A program made the translations under genes and the position numbers. A DNA stretch of 64,000 bases from Candidatus Sodalis pierantonius str. SOPE (GTDB lineage Bacteria > Pseudomonadota > Gammaproteobacteria > Enterobacterales > Enterobacteriaceae). Each line of letters begins with the position of its first letter. The stretch's first letter is position 1. Location: the NCBI RefSeq assembly GCF_000517405.1, contig NZ_CP006568.1, forward strand, positions 3,720,001-3,784,000, written 5' to 3'. Under the pieces are notes generated by a model, which worked only from the letters and a program-made list of their open reading frames with translations, was not told where the DNA came from and did not search any database. Below are positions 9,691 to 18,554 of the stretch, one piece after another.

Positions 9691-10474
9691 CCGGCGCTTT
9701 GATTGCCGGATGGGGGTCATAGCCCGTCAGCTCAAAATCCTCGAAGCGGTAATCGAACAAGGTTGCCGGACGGCGCTTAATCAGCAGCTGCGGCCGCGGC
9801 CGCGGATCGCGTGTCAGCTGCAGGTCCGCCTGCTGCAAATGGTTACTGTAGAGATGGGTATCGCCGCCGGTCCAGACGAAATCTCCGACCTGCAAATCGC
9901 ACTGCTGCGCCAGCATATGTACCAGCAGGGCATAGCTGGCGATATTGAACGGCAGGCCGAGGAAAATATCGCACGAACGCTGGTAGAGCTGACACGATAA
10001 GGTGCCGTTGGCGACGTAGAACTGAAATAGCGCATGGCACGGCGCCAGGGCCATTTTGTCCAGCTCGCCGACGTTCCAGGCGGAAACGATAATGCGGCGG
10101 GAATCCGGATCTTGCCTGAGCTGGCGCACCACTTCGGCCAACTGATCTATCTGACGTCCGTCGCCGGTCCCCCAGGCGCGCCACTGGCGGCCGTACACCG
10201 GCCCCAAATCGCTGTTTTCATCCGCCCACTCATCCCAGATGGAAACGTTATTCTGCTGCAAATAGGCAATATTGGTATCGCCGTTAAGGAACCACAGTAG
10301 CTCATGGATAATCGACCGCAAATGGCAGCGTTTGGTGGTCACCAGCGGGAACCCCTGGCGCAAATCAAAGCGCATTTGATGGCCGAACACCGACAGGGTG
10401 CCGGTGCCGGTACGATCCGCTTTTGGCGTACCCTGCGCGCGCACCCTACGCATCAAATCCAAATACTGTTTCAT
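9680..10474 (-). CDS. thyA: Thymidylate synthase
   Basis: 264 residues, same length as E. coli ThyA; makes dTMP from dUMP with methylene-tetrahydrofolate. Conserved features: N-terminal MKQYLDLMRRV, the catalytic-cysteine segment LAPCHALFQFYV, the arginine/asparagine phosphate- and folate-binding segments RSCDIFLGLPFNIASYA and DTHLYSNH, and the C-terminal KAPVAV. The ribosome site (CTGAGGT) overlaps the stop codon of lgt, with 6 bp between genes, so lgt and thyA are co-transcribed and probably coupled. Confidence 0.97.
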   Translation of the reverse strand: MKQYLDLMRRVRAQGTPKADRTGTGTLSVFGHQMRFDLRQGFPLVTTKRCHLRSIIHELLWFLNGDTNIAYLQQNNVSIWDEWADENSDLGPVYGRQWRAWGTGDGRQIDQLAEVVRQLRQDPDSRRIIVSAWNVGELDKMALAPCHALFQFYVANGTLSCQLYQRSCDIFLGLPFNIASYALLVHMLAQQCDLQVGDFVWTGGDTHLYSNHLQQADLQLTRDPRPRPQLLIKRRPATLFDYRFEDFELTGYDPHPAIKAPVAV

Positions 10475-10480
10475 AATACC

Positions 10481-11353
10481 TCAGGACATAGGTTGCAGGG
10501 GACGGTGGCGGTACGCCCAGACCATCATAATCACGCCGGCCAGTATCATCGGCAGCGATAAAATCTGCCCCATGCTGATGACGCCGCTAAACAGGCCCAG
10601 TTGAGCATCCGGCTGGCGGAAAAATTCCACCAGAATCCGAAAGGCGCCGTAGCAAATCAGGAACAAACCGGAGACGCTGCCGATAGGCCGCGGCTTACGG
10701 ATAAACAGATTGAGAATAATAAACAGCACCACGCCTTCAAGCAGCATCTCGTAGATCTGCGACGGATGGCGAGGCAGCACGCCGTAACGCTCAAACAGCG
10801 CTTGCCACTGCGGATTGGCCGGCAGCAGCACCAAATCTTCCTCTCGGGAACCGGGAAACAGCATTGCCCAGGGCGTATCGGTGGTGACCTGCCCCCACAG
10901 CTCGCCGTTGATAAAATTCCCCAAACGGCCGGCGCCCAGGCCGAAGGGCACCATCGGCGCGACAAAATCGGCCACTTGGAAAAAATGGCGGCGGGTGCGA
11001 TGTGCGAACCACAGCATCACTACGATGACGCCTATTAAGCCGCCGTGGAACGACATGCCGCCGTCCCAGACCTTAAATAGGTAAAGGGGATTATCGAGAA
11101 ACAGCGGCAGATTATAAAACAGCACATAACCGATACGGCCGCCGAGAAACACCCCGAGAAAACCGGCATAGAGAAGATTCTCGACTTCTTCTTTGCGCCA
11201 GCCGCTGCCGGGGCGATTCGCGCGCCGAACCGCCAGCCACATGGCAAAGACGAAGCCCACCAGATACATCAGACCGTACCAGTGCAGGGAAACCGGGCCC
11301 AGGGAAAAGATCACCGGGTCAAACTGAAGAAAGGCCAGATAATGAGTCGTCAT
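10481..11353 (-). CDS. lgt: Prolipoprotein diacylglyceryl transferase
   Basis: 290-residue inner-membrane enzyme (E. coli 291) that transfers diacylglycerol from phosphatidylglycerol to the lipobox cysteine of prolipoproteins. Seven hydrophobic segments are visible, with the Lgt signature GAGRLGNFINGELWGQ and the catalytic-region motif FHGGLIG. First gene of the lgt-thyA pair. Essential in most enterobacteria, in keeping with its intact state here. Confidence 0.97.
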   Translation of the reverse strand: MTTHYLAFLQFDPVIFSLGPVSLHWYGLMYLVGFVFAMWLAVRRANRPGSGWRKEEVENLLYAGFLGVFLGGRIGYVLFYNLPLFLDNPLYLFKVWDGGMSFHGGLIGVIVVMLWFAHRTRRHFFQVADFVAPMVPFGLGAGRLGNFINGELWGQVTTDTPWAMLFPGSREEDLVLLPANPQWQALFERYGVLPRHPSQIYEMLLEGVVLFIILNLFIRKPRPIGSVSGLFLICYGAFRILVEFFRQPDAQLGLFSGVISMGQILSLPMILAGVIMMVWAYRHRPLQPMS

Positions 11354-11417
11354 TCATCACCACAACGTCGTCGTTTTTGTTATCCGGCCGCCGGATGCCG
11401 CGGCGGTCGCTGTACAT

Positions 11418-11444
11418 GCCGCGCAGGCGCTTTCCCTGCGCGGC
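11418..11444. other. Perfect 10-bp hairpin between ptsP and lgt
   Basis: Arms GCCGCGCAGG and CCTGCGCGGC are separated by 7 nt. No T-run follows on either strand, so it is not a classical intrinsic terminator. It lies downstream of ptsP and about 65 bp before the lgt start, within the lgt leader, and could be a transcript-end or processing structure. Confidence 0.4.
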
Positions 11445-11528
11445 GTGAAGTGGCGTATCATAGCATAGCGGCGCGGCGGCGAGAGTCAGGGGATGTAAAT
11501 AACCGCCGGCAGGTGTAACGATTCCTGC

Positions 11529-13775
11529 TCAGCGGCCGCCCCGAATCAGGCCGCCCAGGCAGCGCCGCTCCATGAACGCCGCCACCTGATGGCGGACTTC
11601 GATGCTGTTTTGCGCGCCAATGACCCGCTCCGCCAGTCCCTGCGCCTCGTTCAGCGCCACATTGCGCAGTAAATACTTGATGCGCTCCACGCTACGGCTG
11701 TTCATGCTCAGCGTACGATAGCCCATGCCCGCCAGCAGCAACGCGCCCATCGGATCGCCGGCCATTTCGCCGCACAGGCTACATGCCAGCCCCAGCCGCG
11801 CCGACTCGCTAATGATTTTTTGCAGCACCTGCAACATCGCCGGATGCAGACTATCGTACATCGCCGCCACCCGGGTATTATTGCGATCCACCGCCAACAA
11901 ATACTGCGTCAGGTCGTTGGTGCCGACCGACAGAAAATCCACCCGGTTCACCAGCGCCGGCAGCATAAACACCATGGCCGGCACTTCCACCATAATACCG
12001 ATGCGCGGCTTGGGCAGCGCATAGCCCAGCACGTCTTCAACTTCGCGTCCGGCGCGGTCGATGAGCCGGCGCGCTTCGTCAATCTCATCGACGCTGGTTA
12101 TCATCGGCAGCAGAATACTTAAATTGCCGGTAGCGGCGTTGGCGCGCAGCATCGCGCGCACCTGGATAAGAAAAATCTCGGGCTGGTCAAGGATAATACG
12201 AATACCGCGCCAGCCCAGGCAGGGATTTTCCTCGCTTATCGGCATATAGGGCAGCTGTTTATCGGCGCCGACGTCGAGAGTCCGCAGCGTCACCGATTTA
12301 CCGGGGAACAATTGCAACATCCCTTGATATTGCGCCACCTGCTCCTCCTCCGAGGGGAAGCCGTTTTGCAACATGAAGGGAATTTCCGTACGGTACAGGC
12401 CGATGCCGTCCACCCGATTATCGAGGCGCTGCTCATGTTCCGCGCTCAAACCGGCGTTGAGCATCACCTGGATGAGTTCGCCGCTTTTCAGCGCCGCCGG
12501 CTGCTCCACATCATCTTCCGCCAGCCGGGTGAGTTCACGCTCTTCGCTCACCAGCCGCTGATACTCCTGCACCAGCACCGGCTCTGGATCCACCAGCAGT
12601 TCACCGCGGTAGCCGTCGACGATCAACAAGCGCTGATTAAGCAGCAGCGGCTGAATATCGGCGCCCATCACCGTCGGGATCCCCATCGCCCGCACCAGGA
12701 TCGCGGCGTGGGTATTGGCGGCACCGTCGCGCACCACCACCCCCACCAGCTTATCCTGCGGCACTTCGGCCAGAAGCGCAGCGCTCAACTCGTCGGCCAC
12801 CAGCACGAAACGTGACGGCCACTGAACAACATTGCGGGCGCTGTCATCAAGATGGAACAGCAGTCGCTGGCCGAGCGCGCGCAAATCGCCGGCGCGCTCG
12901 CGCAAATAGCTGTCGCTTAGCAGCGCGAATTGCTCGGCGAAACGTTCAATCACCAGCTTTACCGCCCACTCAGCCACCGCGCCGCCGTCGATTTCCGCAA
13001 ACAGATCGCGTTTCAGGCGCGCGTCATTGAGCAAATGACTGTACAGGTCGAACACCGCCGCGCTGTCTTTCTGTGCGCTGGCGGTAAACCGCTTGCTCAG
13101 ACGGCGAAATTCGGCGACGGATTCGTTCAGCGCCAGCGTCAGCCGTTCGCGCTCGTGGCCGCTGTCCAGCGACGATGCCTGATAAACCTGGTCGAGGGAG
13201 GGCTGACTGCTATCCACCCAGCCCTGAGCGATGGCCACCCCCGGCGCGGCCGCCAGGGCGCGAATCCGGGTCTGCCGGTACTGGCTGAACAGCGCGTTGA
13301 GCTGCGACTGGGATAGAATGCCGGCCATCTGCGTGGCCAGCGTGACCATAAACGATTCTTCGCTCTCGTCGAACTGCCGGTGCTCGCGCTGCTGCACTAC
13401 CAGTACGCCGAGCAACTGACGGCGCTGAATAATCGGCACGCCGAGAAATGAACGAAAACGCTCCTCTTTCACCGCCGGAATGTATTTAAAACTGGGATGG
13501 GTATGGGCGTCCGCCAGGTTAATCGGCTCAGCCAGCCGTCCGACCAGGCCAATAACCCCTTGGTCAAATGCCAGCGTGATCGTGCGCCCGCGCGGTTTAT
13601 TCAAACCGCGCGTCGCCATCAGGTAATAGCAGCGACGATCGTTATCGGCCAAATAAACCGAACAGACTTCGGTATTCATCGCTTGACAGGTTTCATTAAC
13701 CAGAATGTCAAGTGAATCCGACAGACGTGGCGCGGCTGCGACCTTTTCAACGATTTCCCGCAAACGCGTGAGCAT
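11529..13775 (-). CDS. ptsP: PtsP, enzyme I of the nitrogen phosphotransferase system
   Basis: 748 residues, identical in length to E. coli EI-Ntr. An N-terminal GAF domain (about residues 5-150, ending in the LATQMAGILSQSQL segment) is followed by the PEP-utilising enzyme I domains; the phosphohistidine segment GAANTHAAILVRAMGIP and the PEP-binding LSVGTNDLTQYLLAVDRNN and SLCGEMAGDP are present. It phosphorylates NPr in response to glutamine and alpha-ketoglutarate. It follows rppH by 12 bp on the same strand, so the two form an operon as in E. coli. Confidence 0.97.
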   Translation of the reverse strand: MLTRLREIVEKVAAAPRLSDSLDILVNETCQAMNTEVCSVYLADNDRRCYYLMATRGLNKPRGRTITLAFDQGVIGLVGRLAEPINLADAHTHPSFKYIPAVKEERFRSFLGVPIIQRRQLLGVLVVQQREHRQFDESEESFMVTLATQMAGILSQSQLNALFSQYRQTRIRALAAAPGVAIAQGWVDSSQPSLDQVYQASSLDSGHERERLTLALNESVAEFRRLSKRFTASAQKDSAAVFDLYSHLLNDARLKRDLFAEIDGGAVAEWAVKLVIERFAEQFALLSDSYLRERAGDLRALGQRLLFHLDDSARNVVQWPSRFVLVADELSAALLAEVPQDKLVGVVVRDGAANTHAAILVRAMGIPTVMGADIQPLLLNQRLLIVDGYRGELLVDPEPVLVQEYQRLVSEERELTRLAEDDVEQPAALKSGELIQVMLNAGLSAEHEQRLDNRVDGIGLYRTEIPFMLQNGFPSEEEQVAQYQGMLQLFPGKSVTLRTLDVGADKQLPYMPISEENPCLGWRGIRIILDQPEIFLIQVRAMLRANAATGNLSILLPMITSVDEIDEARRLIDRAGREVEDVLGYALPKPRIGIMVEVPAMVFMLPALVNRVDFLSVGTNDLTQYLLAVDRNNTRVAAMYDSLHPAMLQVLQKIISESARLGLACSLCGEMAGDPMGALLLAGMGYRTLSMNSRSVERIKYLLRNVALNEAQGLAERVIGAQNSIEVRHQVAAFMERRCLGGLIRGGR

Positions 13776-13787
13776 AATCTGCGTGAC

Positions 13788-14315
13788 TTAGCCTCTTTTC
13801 CGTCTGTGTGCCGGCGCGGAACGCTGCGCCGCAGTTTCCTGCAGCGGCATCACGACGCCGGAAAATTCCTTCATTACCCGGCGGTACACGTCCCGTTTAA
13901 AGGAAACGACCTGACGTACCGGGTACCAGAAGCTGACCCAGCGCCAGCCGTCAAATTCAGGGATCCCCCCGCGCTGCATATTGATATCCGCATCCGGACA
14001 CATGAGCTGTAGCAGAAACCATTTTTGCTTCTGACCAATACACACCGGCTTGGTGTCCCAGCGGACCAGCCGCTTGGGAAGTTTATAACGCAGCCAGTTA
14101 CGCGTCGAAGCCAGGATACGCACATCTTTGCGGCTCAGACCGACCTCCTCGAACAGCTCGCGGTACATCGCCTGCTCCGCGGTCTCGCCAGCGTTGATGC
14201 CGCCCTGGGGGAACTGCCAGGAATGCTGTCCGTATCGCCTGGCCCACAGCACCTGCCCGTCGAGATTACAGATTACAATACCAACATTCGGGCGGTAGCC
14301 ATCATCATCGATCAC
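13788..14315 (-). CDS. rppH: RNA pyrophosphohydrolase
   Basis: 175-residue Nudix hydrolase (E. coli 176) that converts 5'-triphosphate or diphosphate mRNA ends to monophosphate and so triggers RNase E decay. The Nudix box starts at GGINAGETAEQ and continues through YRELFEEVGL. The N-terminus MIDDDGYRPNVGIVICN is typical. The last residues are basic (HRRKRG). First gene of the rppH-ptsP operon; its promoter region faces the IS-laden rppH-mutH gap. Confidence 0.96.
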   Translation of the reverse strand: MIDDDGYRPNVGIVICNLDGQVLWARRYGQHSWQFPQGGINAGETAEQAMYRELFEEVGLSRKDVRILASTRNWLRYKLPKRLVRWDTKPVCIGQKQKWFLLQLMCPDADINMQRGGIPEFDGWRWVSFWYPVRQVVSFKRDVYRRVMKEFSGVVMPLQETAAQRSAPAHRRKRG

Positions 14316-14728
14316 CGGACTACCTCGATTACATAAAATGTAAGATGTTCCGATTGTTTCATACTCGCTCTAAACGGTAAACCACTGCTTTTCACTAATC
14401 GTCGGTGAATAACACTCTTCGGGGCGCTTAATGGCGCCGAGTTATAAACAGTTATCGGCGAGCGGGCGCCACTTTATGCACTTTTTCTGTGGATAGGTTT
14501 GTGTGCAACGCTGGATTAGATGGGTAAAACTTTTCGCCAAACGCCCGTGCTGGGGATAAAAAACAAAAAAATAGAGAAGAAGATCAACAGACTAAAACGT
14601 TTACTCTCGTCACGAAAGGCGCGCCGCCGCGGTGAAAAATCTCTTCACCGGGCATGGATAAAAAACAACCATCGATGATTTTATCCACAGAAAAACGGAT
14701 CGACGTCGCAAATAAATGGACAAATAGG

Positions 14729-15783
14729 CGCTTTGTTGAATAAATCCGAAATTTGTGACGACTTCCTTCCTATCAGGGCGATTGTTACATGATGCGGACG
14801 CTGTTTGGCATTCCTAACAGTGTGATCCGGTTAAGTGCTTTAACCATTGCCATTGCCTCACCTACCTGCGCGTCATAGTCATGCAGACTCAGATGACCAC
14901 CCAGAAGTGTTTTAAACCGGAACATGGCCGTTTCAGCCAGTGAACGCCGGTGATAACCTACTTTCTTTTTCCAGGTATCGTTATTGCCGCTCAGATGCTG
15001 ATTTGCCACCGCATGGTTACGCTCATGGTATCGAGCTGGCCAATATTGCGCACCACTTCGCGGTGGGATAAGAGGCTTTATTTTTTTCCTCAGCAGAGCA
15101 TCATGACAGTAACGCGTATCGTAAGCACTGTCAGCCGACGCTTCCCTGATTTTCCGGTGGGTTTGGTTAATCAGCCCGGGCAGCGCCTGCGCATCTGTCG
15201 TACCGCTTAGCGATAAATCGGCACAGATAATTTCATGTGTCACGCTATCTACTGCCAGATGAAGCTTGCGCCATACTCTGCGCCTCTCAGCCCCATGCTG
15301 CCTGACTTTCCATTCGCCTTCGCCGAAGACTTTCAGGCCGGTGCCATCGATGACCAGGTGTGAGATTTCGCCGCGGGTTGGCGTTTTTATGCTGATGTCG
15401 ACGGTTTTTGCTCGCCGGCTGACCAGAGAGTAATCTGGGCAGCGCAGCGACAGCCCCATCAGTTTAAAAATCGAGTCAACGAAACCCTGTAACGCCCGGA
15501 GCGAAAGGTTAAACACGCGCTTTATCATCAGAACCGTGGTAATGGCCATATCGGTGTAGTGAAGCGGCCGGCCACGATGTTCAGGTGGTGTACTCTCAGT
15601 CCATGCAGCAATGGCTGACTCATCAAGCCATACTGTCAGGTCCCCCCGCTGCCTGAGCGCATTGTTATATGCGGGCCAGTTGGTAATTTTAAACTTTTGC
15701 TTTGCCATGGGGACCTGATGTTGAAACGAATGTAGTGATCAGAGCCGCCAGTCACCTAAAAGTTCGATTTATTCAACAAAGCC
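14729..15783 (-). mobile_element. IS903-type element (IS5 family), copy 1
   Basis: 1055 bp with 18-bp inverted ends (GGCTTTGTTGAATAAATC type; the left end has a C at position 1) and a 9-bp target duplication ACAAATAGG at 14720-14728 and 15784-15792. Complete copy with an open transposase. It sits in the rppH-mutH gap, 42 bp from the ISL3 element. Confidence 0.95.
14785..15708 (-). CDS. IS903-type transposase
   Basis: 307-residue DDE transposase, same length as IS903 TnpA. The first catalytic Asp is in the VIDGTGLKV segment, the second in ASADSAYDTRY and the Glu in the Y(2)R(3)E(6)K signature YHRRSLAETAMFRFK. The reading frame is full length, so this copy may be able to move. Confidence 0.95.
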   Translation of the reverse strand: MAKQKFKITNWPAYNNALRQRGDLTVWLDESAIAAWTESTPPEHRGRPLHYTDMAITTVLMIKRVFNLSLRALQGFVDSIFKLMGLSLRCPDYSLVSRRAKTVDISIKTPTRGEISHLVIDGTGLKVFGEGEWKVRQHGAERRRVWRKLHLAVDSVTHEIICADLSLSGTTDAQALPGLINQTHRKIREASADSAYDTRYCHDALLRKKIKPLIPPRSGAQYWPARYHERNHAVANQHLSGNNDTWKKKVGYHRRSLAETAMFRFKTLLGGHLSLHDYDAQVGEAMAMVKALNRITLLGMPNSVRIM

Positions 15784-15891
15784 ACAAATAGGCTAAAAAT
15801 GGCGCCGTCAAGGCTGTAAATAGAAGGGTCTTCCCCTGTTGTGGTGGCTAAGGGCATTATGATGGCAGTCTTGATTTTTGAGGAGTCTGCC

Positions 15892-17151
15892 ATGGACGAA
15901 AAGTCCCTCTATGCCCATATCCTTAACCTGTCCGCACCGTGGCAGGTACAATCCCTTTCTCTTGATGAAAAATCTGGATCAGTGACGGTAATTGTCGGCA
16001 TTGCCGAGCACACACAACTGGTCTGCCCAACCTGCGGTAAATCCTGCTCCATACATGATCACCGGCGTCGCAAATGGCGTCACCTCGATACCTGTCAGTT
16101 CACCACGCTGGTTGAGGCTGATGTCCCCCGCGTTGACTGCCCCGAGCACGGTTGCCAGACACTGCCTGTTCCCTGGGCAGGGTCAGGCAGCCGCTACACC
16201 TTGTTGTTCGAAGCCTTTGTTCTTTCATGGCTGAAAGTCAGCACCGTGGATGCTGTCAGAAAGCAGCTCAAACTCAGTTGGAATGCCGCTGACAGCATCA
16301 TGATGCGCGCAGTCAAACGAGGCTTGGCCCGGATAAAACAACCCTTATCCGCCCGTCACTTCTGCGTGGATGAAGTCGGGTTCAAAAAAGGACACCAGTA
16401 CGTCACCGTTATCTCTGACAGGCAGGGACGCGCTTTGCAACTGACCGACGACCGCGGTGTAGAAAGCCTTGCCAGTTATCTGCGCAGCCTGAGAGATCAC
16501 CAGCTTGATGAGATAAAAACGCTGTCTATGGACATGAACGTGGCCTATATCAGTGCAGCCCGCATCCATCTCCCCAATGCCGTCGATAAAATCGCTTTCG
16601 ATCACTTCCATGTGGCAAAAATGTTGTGCGCCGTCGTTGATAGAACCCGTCAGGCTGAGATGAAACAGATCCCGTCGTCAGACAGGAAAGACGCCCACTG
16701 CTCACGCTATCTATGGTTTTACAGCAAACAAAATCGCCTCGGGTGCCGGACAGAGAGGTTAGAAGTTGCCCGGCTGGTGTTACCCCAAACGAGCCTGTGC
16801 TGGGTAATGAAAGAGCTTGCTCACGATCTGTGGCACCGCCGCTATGACAATCATAGCCGTAAGCTGTGGCAGGAATGGATGGCGATAGCTAAAGACACCG
16901 ACATACCGCTCATGGCCAGCATTGCCCGCATGGTGGCAAAACGCCTTTACGGCATTCTGAATGCAATGAAAAACCGGGTATCAAATGGGAATGCGGAGTC
17001 CCTGAACAGCAAAATACGGCTGCTCAGGATCAAGTCACGGGGCTTCAGGAACAAAGAACGTTTCAAGCTGGGCGTAATGTTCCACTATGGGAAACTAAAT
17101 ATGAATTTTGAGCAACCATTTAAGGGAGTTATAAAATTTTTTTGCTGGTGA
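15892..17151 (+). CDS. ISL3-family transposase
   Basis: 419 residues from ATG 15892, which has GAGGAG 8 nt upstream; an earlier in-frame GTG at 15841 is unlikely. The N-terminal zinc-finger-like Cys pattern (CPTCGKSCSIHDH) and the ISL3 DDE domain (FCVDEVGFKKGHQYVTV, LSMDMNVAYI, SNGNAESLNSKIRLLRIKSR) are complete. Frame is open throughout. Confidence 0.94.
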   Translation: MDEKSLYAHILNLSAPWQVQSLSLDEKSGSVTVIVGIAEHTQLVCPTCGKSCSIHDHRRRKWRHLDTCQFTTLVEADVPRVDCPEHGCQTLPVPWAGSGSRYTLLFEAFVLSWLKVSTVDAVRKQLKLSWNAADSIMMRAVKRGLARIKQPLSARHFCVDEVGFKKGHQYVTVISDRQGRALQLTDDRGVESLASYLRSLRDHQLDEIKTLSMDMNVAYISAARIHLPNAVDKIAFDHFHVAKMLCAVVDRTRQAEMKQIPSSDRKDAHCSRYLWFYSKQNRLGCRTERLEVARLVLPQTSLCWVMKELAHDLWHRRYDNHSRKLWQEWMAIAKDTDIPLMASIARMVAKRLYGILNAMKNRVSNGNAESLNSKIRLLRIKSRGFRNKERFKLGVMFHYGKLNMNFEQPFKGVIKFFCW

Positions 17152-17411
17152 TGTTGTATTCGCTCGTCATTCTCCTTTTCTTTTTCCTTTTGCCACATAT
17201 TGCTGCATCCCGGATCGCTAGGGGTAAGACAATATTGAGTTTTATCAACTTGAGACTCACTTTTCTCCCAAGATAATTTTGGCGTTACCTCTGGTGACAG
17301 TGAATAGTCTTTCTTATCAGTGTAATATATCATATTTGGTGAGGCCGATGCTGCAACACCATGAAGCAGTAAGATAAATGGGGCATATGCATATTTTTTT
17401 AAGCATGACAT
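17085..17411 (-). CDS. Small exported passenger protein of the ISL3 element, unknown function
   Basis: About 108 residues, convergent with and overlapping the transposase 3' end by 67 bp. The start at 17411 (MSCLKKYAYAPF) has AAAGGAA upstream; an ATG two codons earlier (17417) is an alternative. A lysine-containing N-region, hydrophobic FILLLHGVAASAS core and likely cleavage before PNMIYYTD make a Sec signal peptide. The mature part is polar (TDKKDYSLSPEVTPKL), has two Cys, and ends in a charged KEKEKENDE segment. I know no homologue. The local AT content is well above the surrounding chromosome. The gene moves with the IS because both lie inside the same target duplication. Confidence 0.5.
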   Translation of the reverse strand: MSCLKKYAYAPFILLLHGVAASASPNMIYYTDKKDYSLSPEVTPKLSWEKSESQVDKTQYCLTPSDPGCSNMWQKEKEKENDERIQHHQQKNFITPLNGCSKFIFSFP

Positions 17412-17781
17412 GAACATTATTCCTTTAAACGTAAATACGTTTGACATCCATATAGAAGTCCAAGTTCCGGCCAAAAGAATAAGTAAAGTAAAAATGCAGA
17501 ACTGTCGATTGAGCCACCACAACAGGGGAAGACCCAAATAGAAACAGTACTCGTCGATTGACCGGGTTATCCCGCAAATCTGTGGATAACCTGGTGTAAG
17601 ATCCTGTTCATTGTTGCCCGTAGCGGGTGTACAACTGCAATCGGGCTTGCGTCCTGCCCGTCAAGGTCATTAAAAAAGAGCTTAAAATCATGCTATTATT
17701 ATTTTTTCTCCCGCCGCCACACGCGTTAGCGGCACGGATGTGCCGCAGGTGCTTAGTTTTTATTCAGTTCAGGACCGCGAA

Positions 17782-18477
17782 ATGAACAGCCCGATTCCGC
17801 TTTCCCTTGCGTCCCACCCCCCCGCCGATGAAAGGGAACTGCTGCGTCGCGCCGATGCGCTGGCGGGTTATACCTTGTGGGAGTTATCTGCCCAGGCCGG
17901 TCTGCCGATCCCCGCCAATCTTAAGCGCGACAAAGGGTGGATTGGCGTCCTATTGGAACGCTATCTGGGCGCCAGAGCCGGCAGTAAGCCCGAGCAGGAT
18001 TTTGCCGCCATCGGCGTAGAGTTGAAAACCATTCCGGTAGACAGCGGCGGACGGCCGTTGGAGACCACCTTTGTCTGCGTGGCGCCGCTGACCGGCAATA
18101 GCGGCGTGACCTGGGAAACCAGCCACGTGCGTTATAAGCTGGCGCGGGTGCTCTGGATCCCGGTCGAGGGCCTACGGACGATCCCGCTGGCGCGACGCCG
18201 CATCGGCGCGCCGCTCCTGTGGAGTCCGAACGCGGAGGAAGAGCTACAGCTGCGACGCGACTGGGAAGAGCTGATGGATCTTATCGTGCTGGGCAAGGTG
18301 GAACGCATCACCGCCCGCCACGGCGAAGTGTTACAGCTGCGGCCAAAAGCCGCCAACGGACGGGCGCTGACCGCCGCCGTCGGTGAGTTTGGCCAGCAGA
18401 TCTTAACGCTGCCGCGCGGTTTCTACTTGAAAAAAAATTTCACCGCCCAGCTGCTGGCGCGCCATTTTCTATTATAA
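17782..18477 (+). CDS. mutH: MutH, GATC-specific mismatch-repair endonuclease
   Basis: 231 residues (E. coli 229). Nicks the unmethylated strand at hemimethylated GATC sites after activation by MutS-MutL. The catalytic D-x6-E-x-K motif is in DFAAIGVELKTIPV; other conserved segments are LKRDKGWIGVLLERYLGA, TTFVCVAPLTGNSGVTWETS and LPRGFYLKKNFTAQLLARH. The start at 17782 has AGGA 7 nt upstream; an upstream in-frame start at 17740 lacks this. Intact despite the two IS elements just upstream. Confidence 0.97.
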   Translation: MNSPIPLSLASHPPADERELLRRADALAGYTLWELSAQAGLPIPANLKRDKGWIGVLLERYLGARAGSKPEQDFAAIGVELKTIPVDSGGRPLETTFVCVAPLTGNSGVTWETSHVRYKLARVLWIPVEGLRTIPLARRRIGAPLLWSPNAEEELQLRRDWEELMDLIVLGKVERITARHGEVLQLRPKAANGRALTAAVGEFGQQILTLPRGFYLKKNFTAQLLARHFLL

Positions 18478-18554
18478 CCGCGTTTTCTCTTGCCAGCCCA
18501 CCGACAACACCGCGTATAATTATCGTTTATGTTTCGTTTAGGTGAATGTGTGTA

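Larger units (their letters stand above)
15826..17535 (+). mobile_element. ISL3-family element with a passenger gene
   Basis: 1710 bp. The inverted ends match for at least 22 bp (15826-15847 against 17514-17535, beginning GGGTCTTCCCCTGTTGTGGT) and are flanked by the 8-bp duplication AAATAGAA at 15818-15825 and 17536-17543. It carries the transposase plus about 380 bp of AT-rich DNA with a convergent small gene. The element length exceeds what the transposase alone needs. Confidence 0.95.
14474..17589. promoter_or_regulatory. Candidate DARS2-type DnaA-box locus, split by two insertion sequences
   Basis: The rppH-mutH gap contains perfect DnaA boxes TTATCCACA at 14681-14689 and TGTGGATAA (inverted) at 17581-17589, plus near matches TTATGCACT at 14474-14482, TGTGGATAG at 14488-14496 and TTATCCCGC at 17567. 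Removing the IS903 and ISL3 copies and one copy of each target duplication brings them within about 330 bp. In E. coli the DnaA-reactivating sequence DARS2 is reported in exactly this gap between nudH (rppH) and mutH. I infer that this is the orthologous locus, now separated by 2.8 kb of IS DNA. The other non-coding sequence (14316-14473, 17590-17781) shows only a likely mutH promoter. Confidence 0.55.

Noticed and set aside
9487..9702. 71-residue plus-strand repeat protein
   Set aside because: No ribosome site or known family; reported only as a DNA repeat.
11418..11444. Intrinsic terminator after ptsP
   Set aside because: The stem is perfect but no T-run follows, so it was listed only as a hairpin.
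17085..17537. Longer passenger frame starting at 17537
   Set aside because: It would begin outside the ISL3 end; the ribosome site supports 17411 or 17417.
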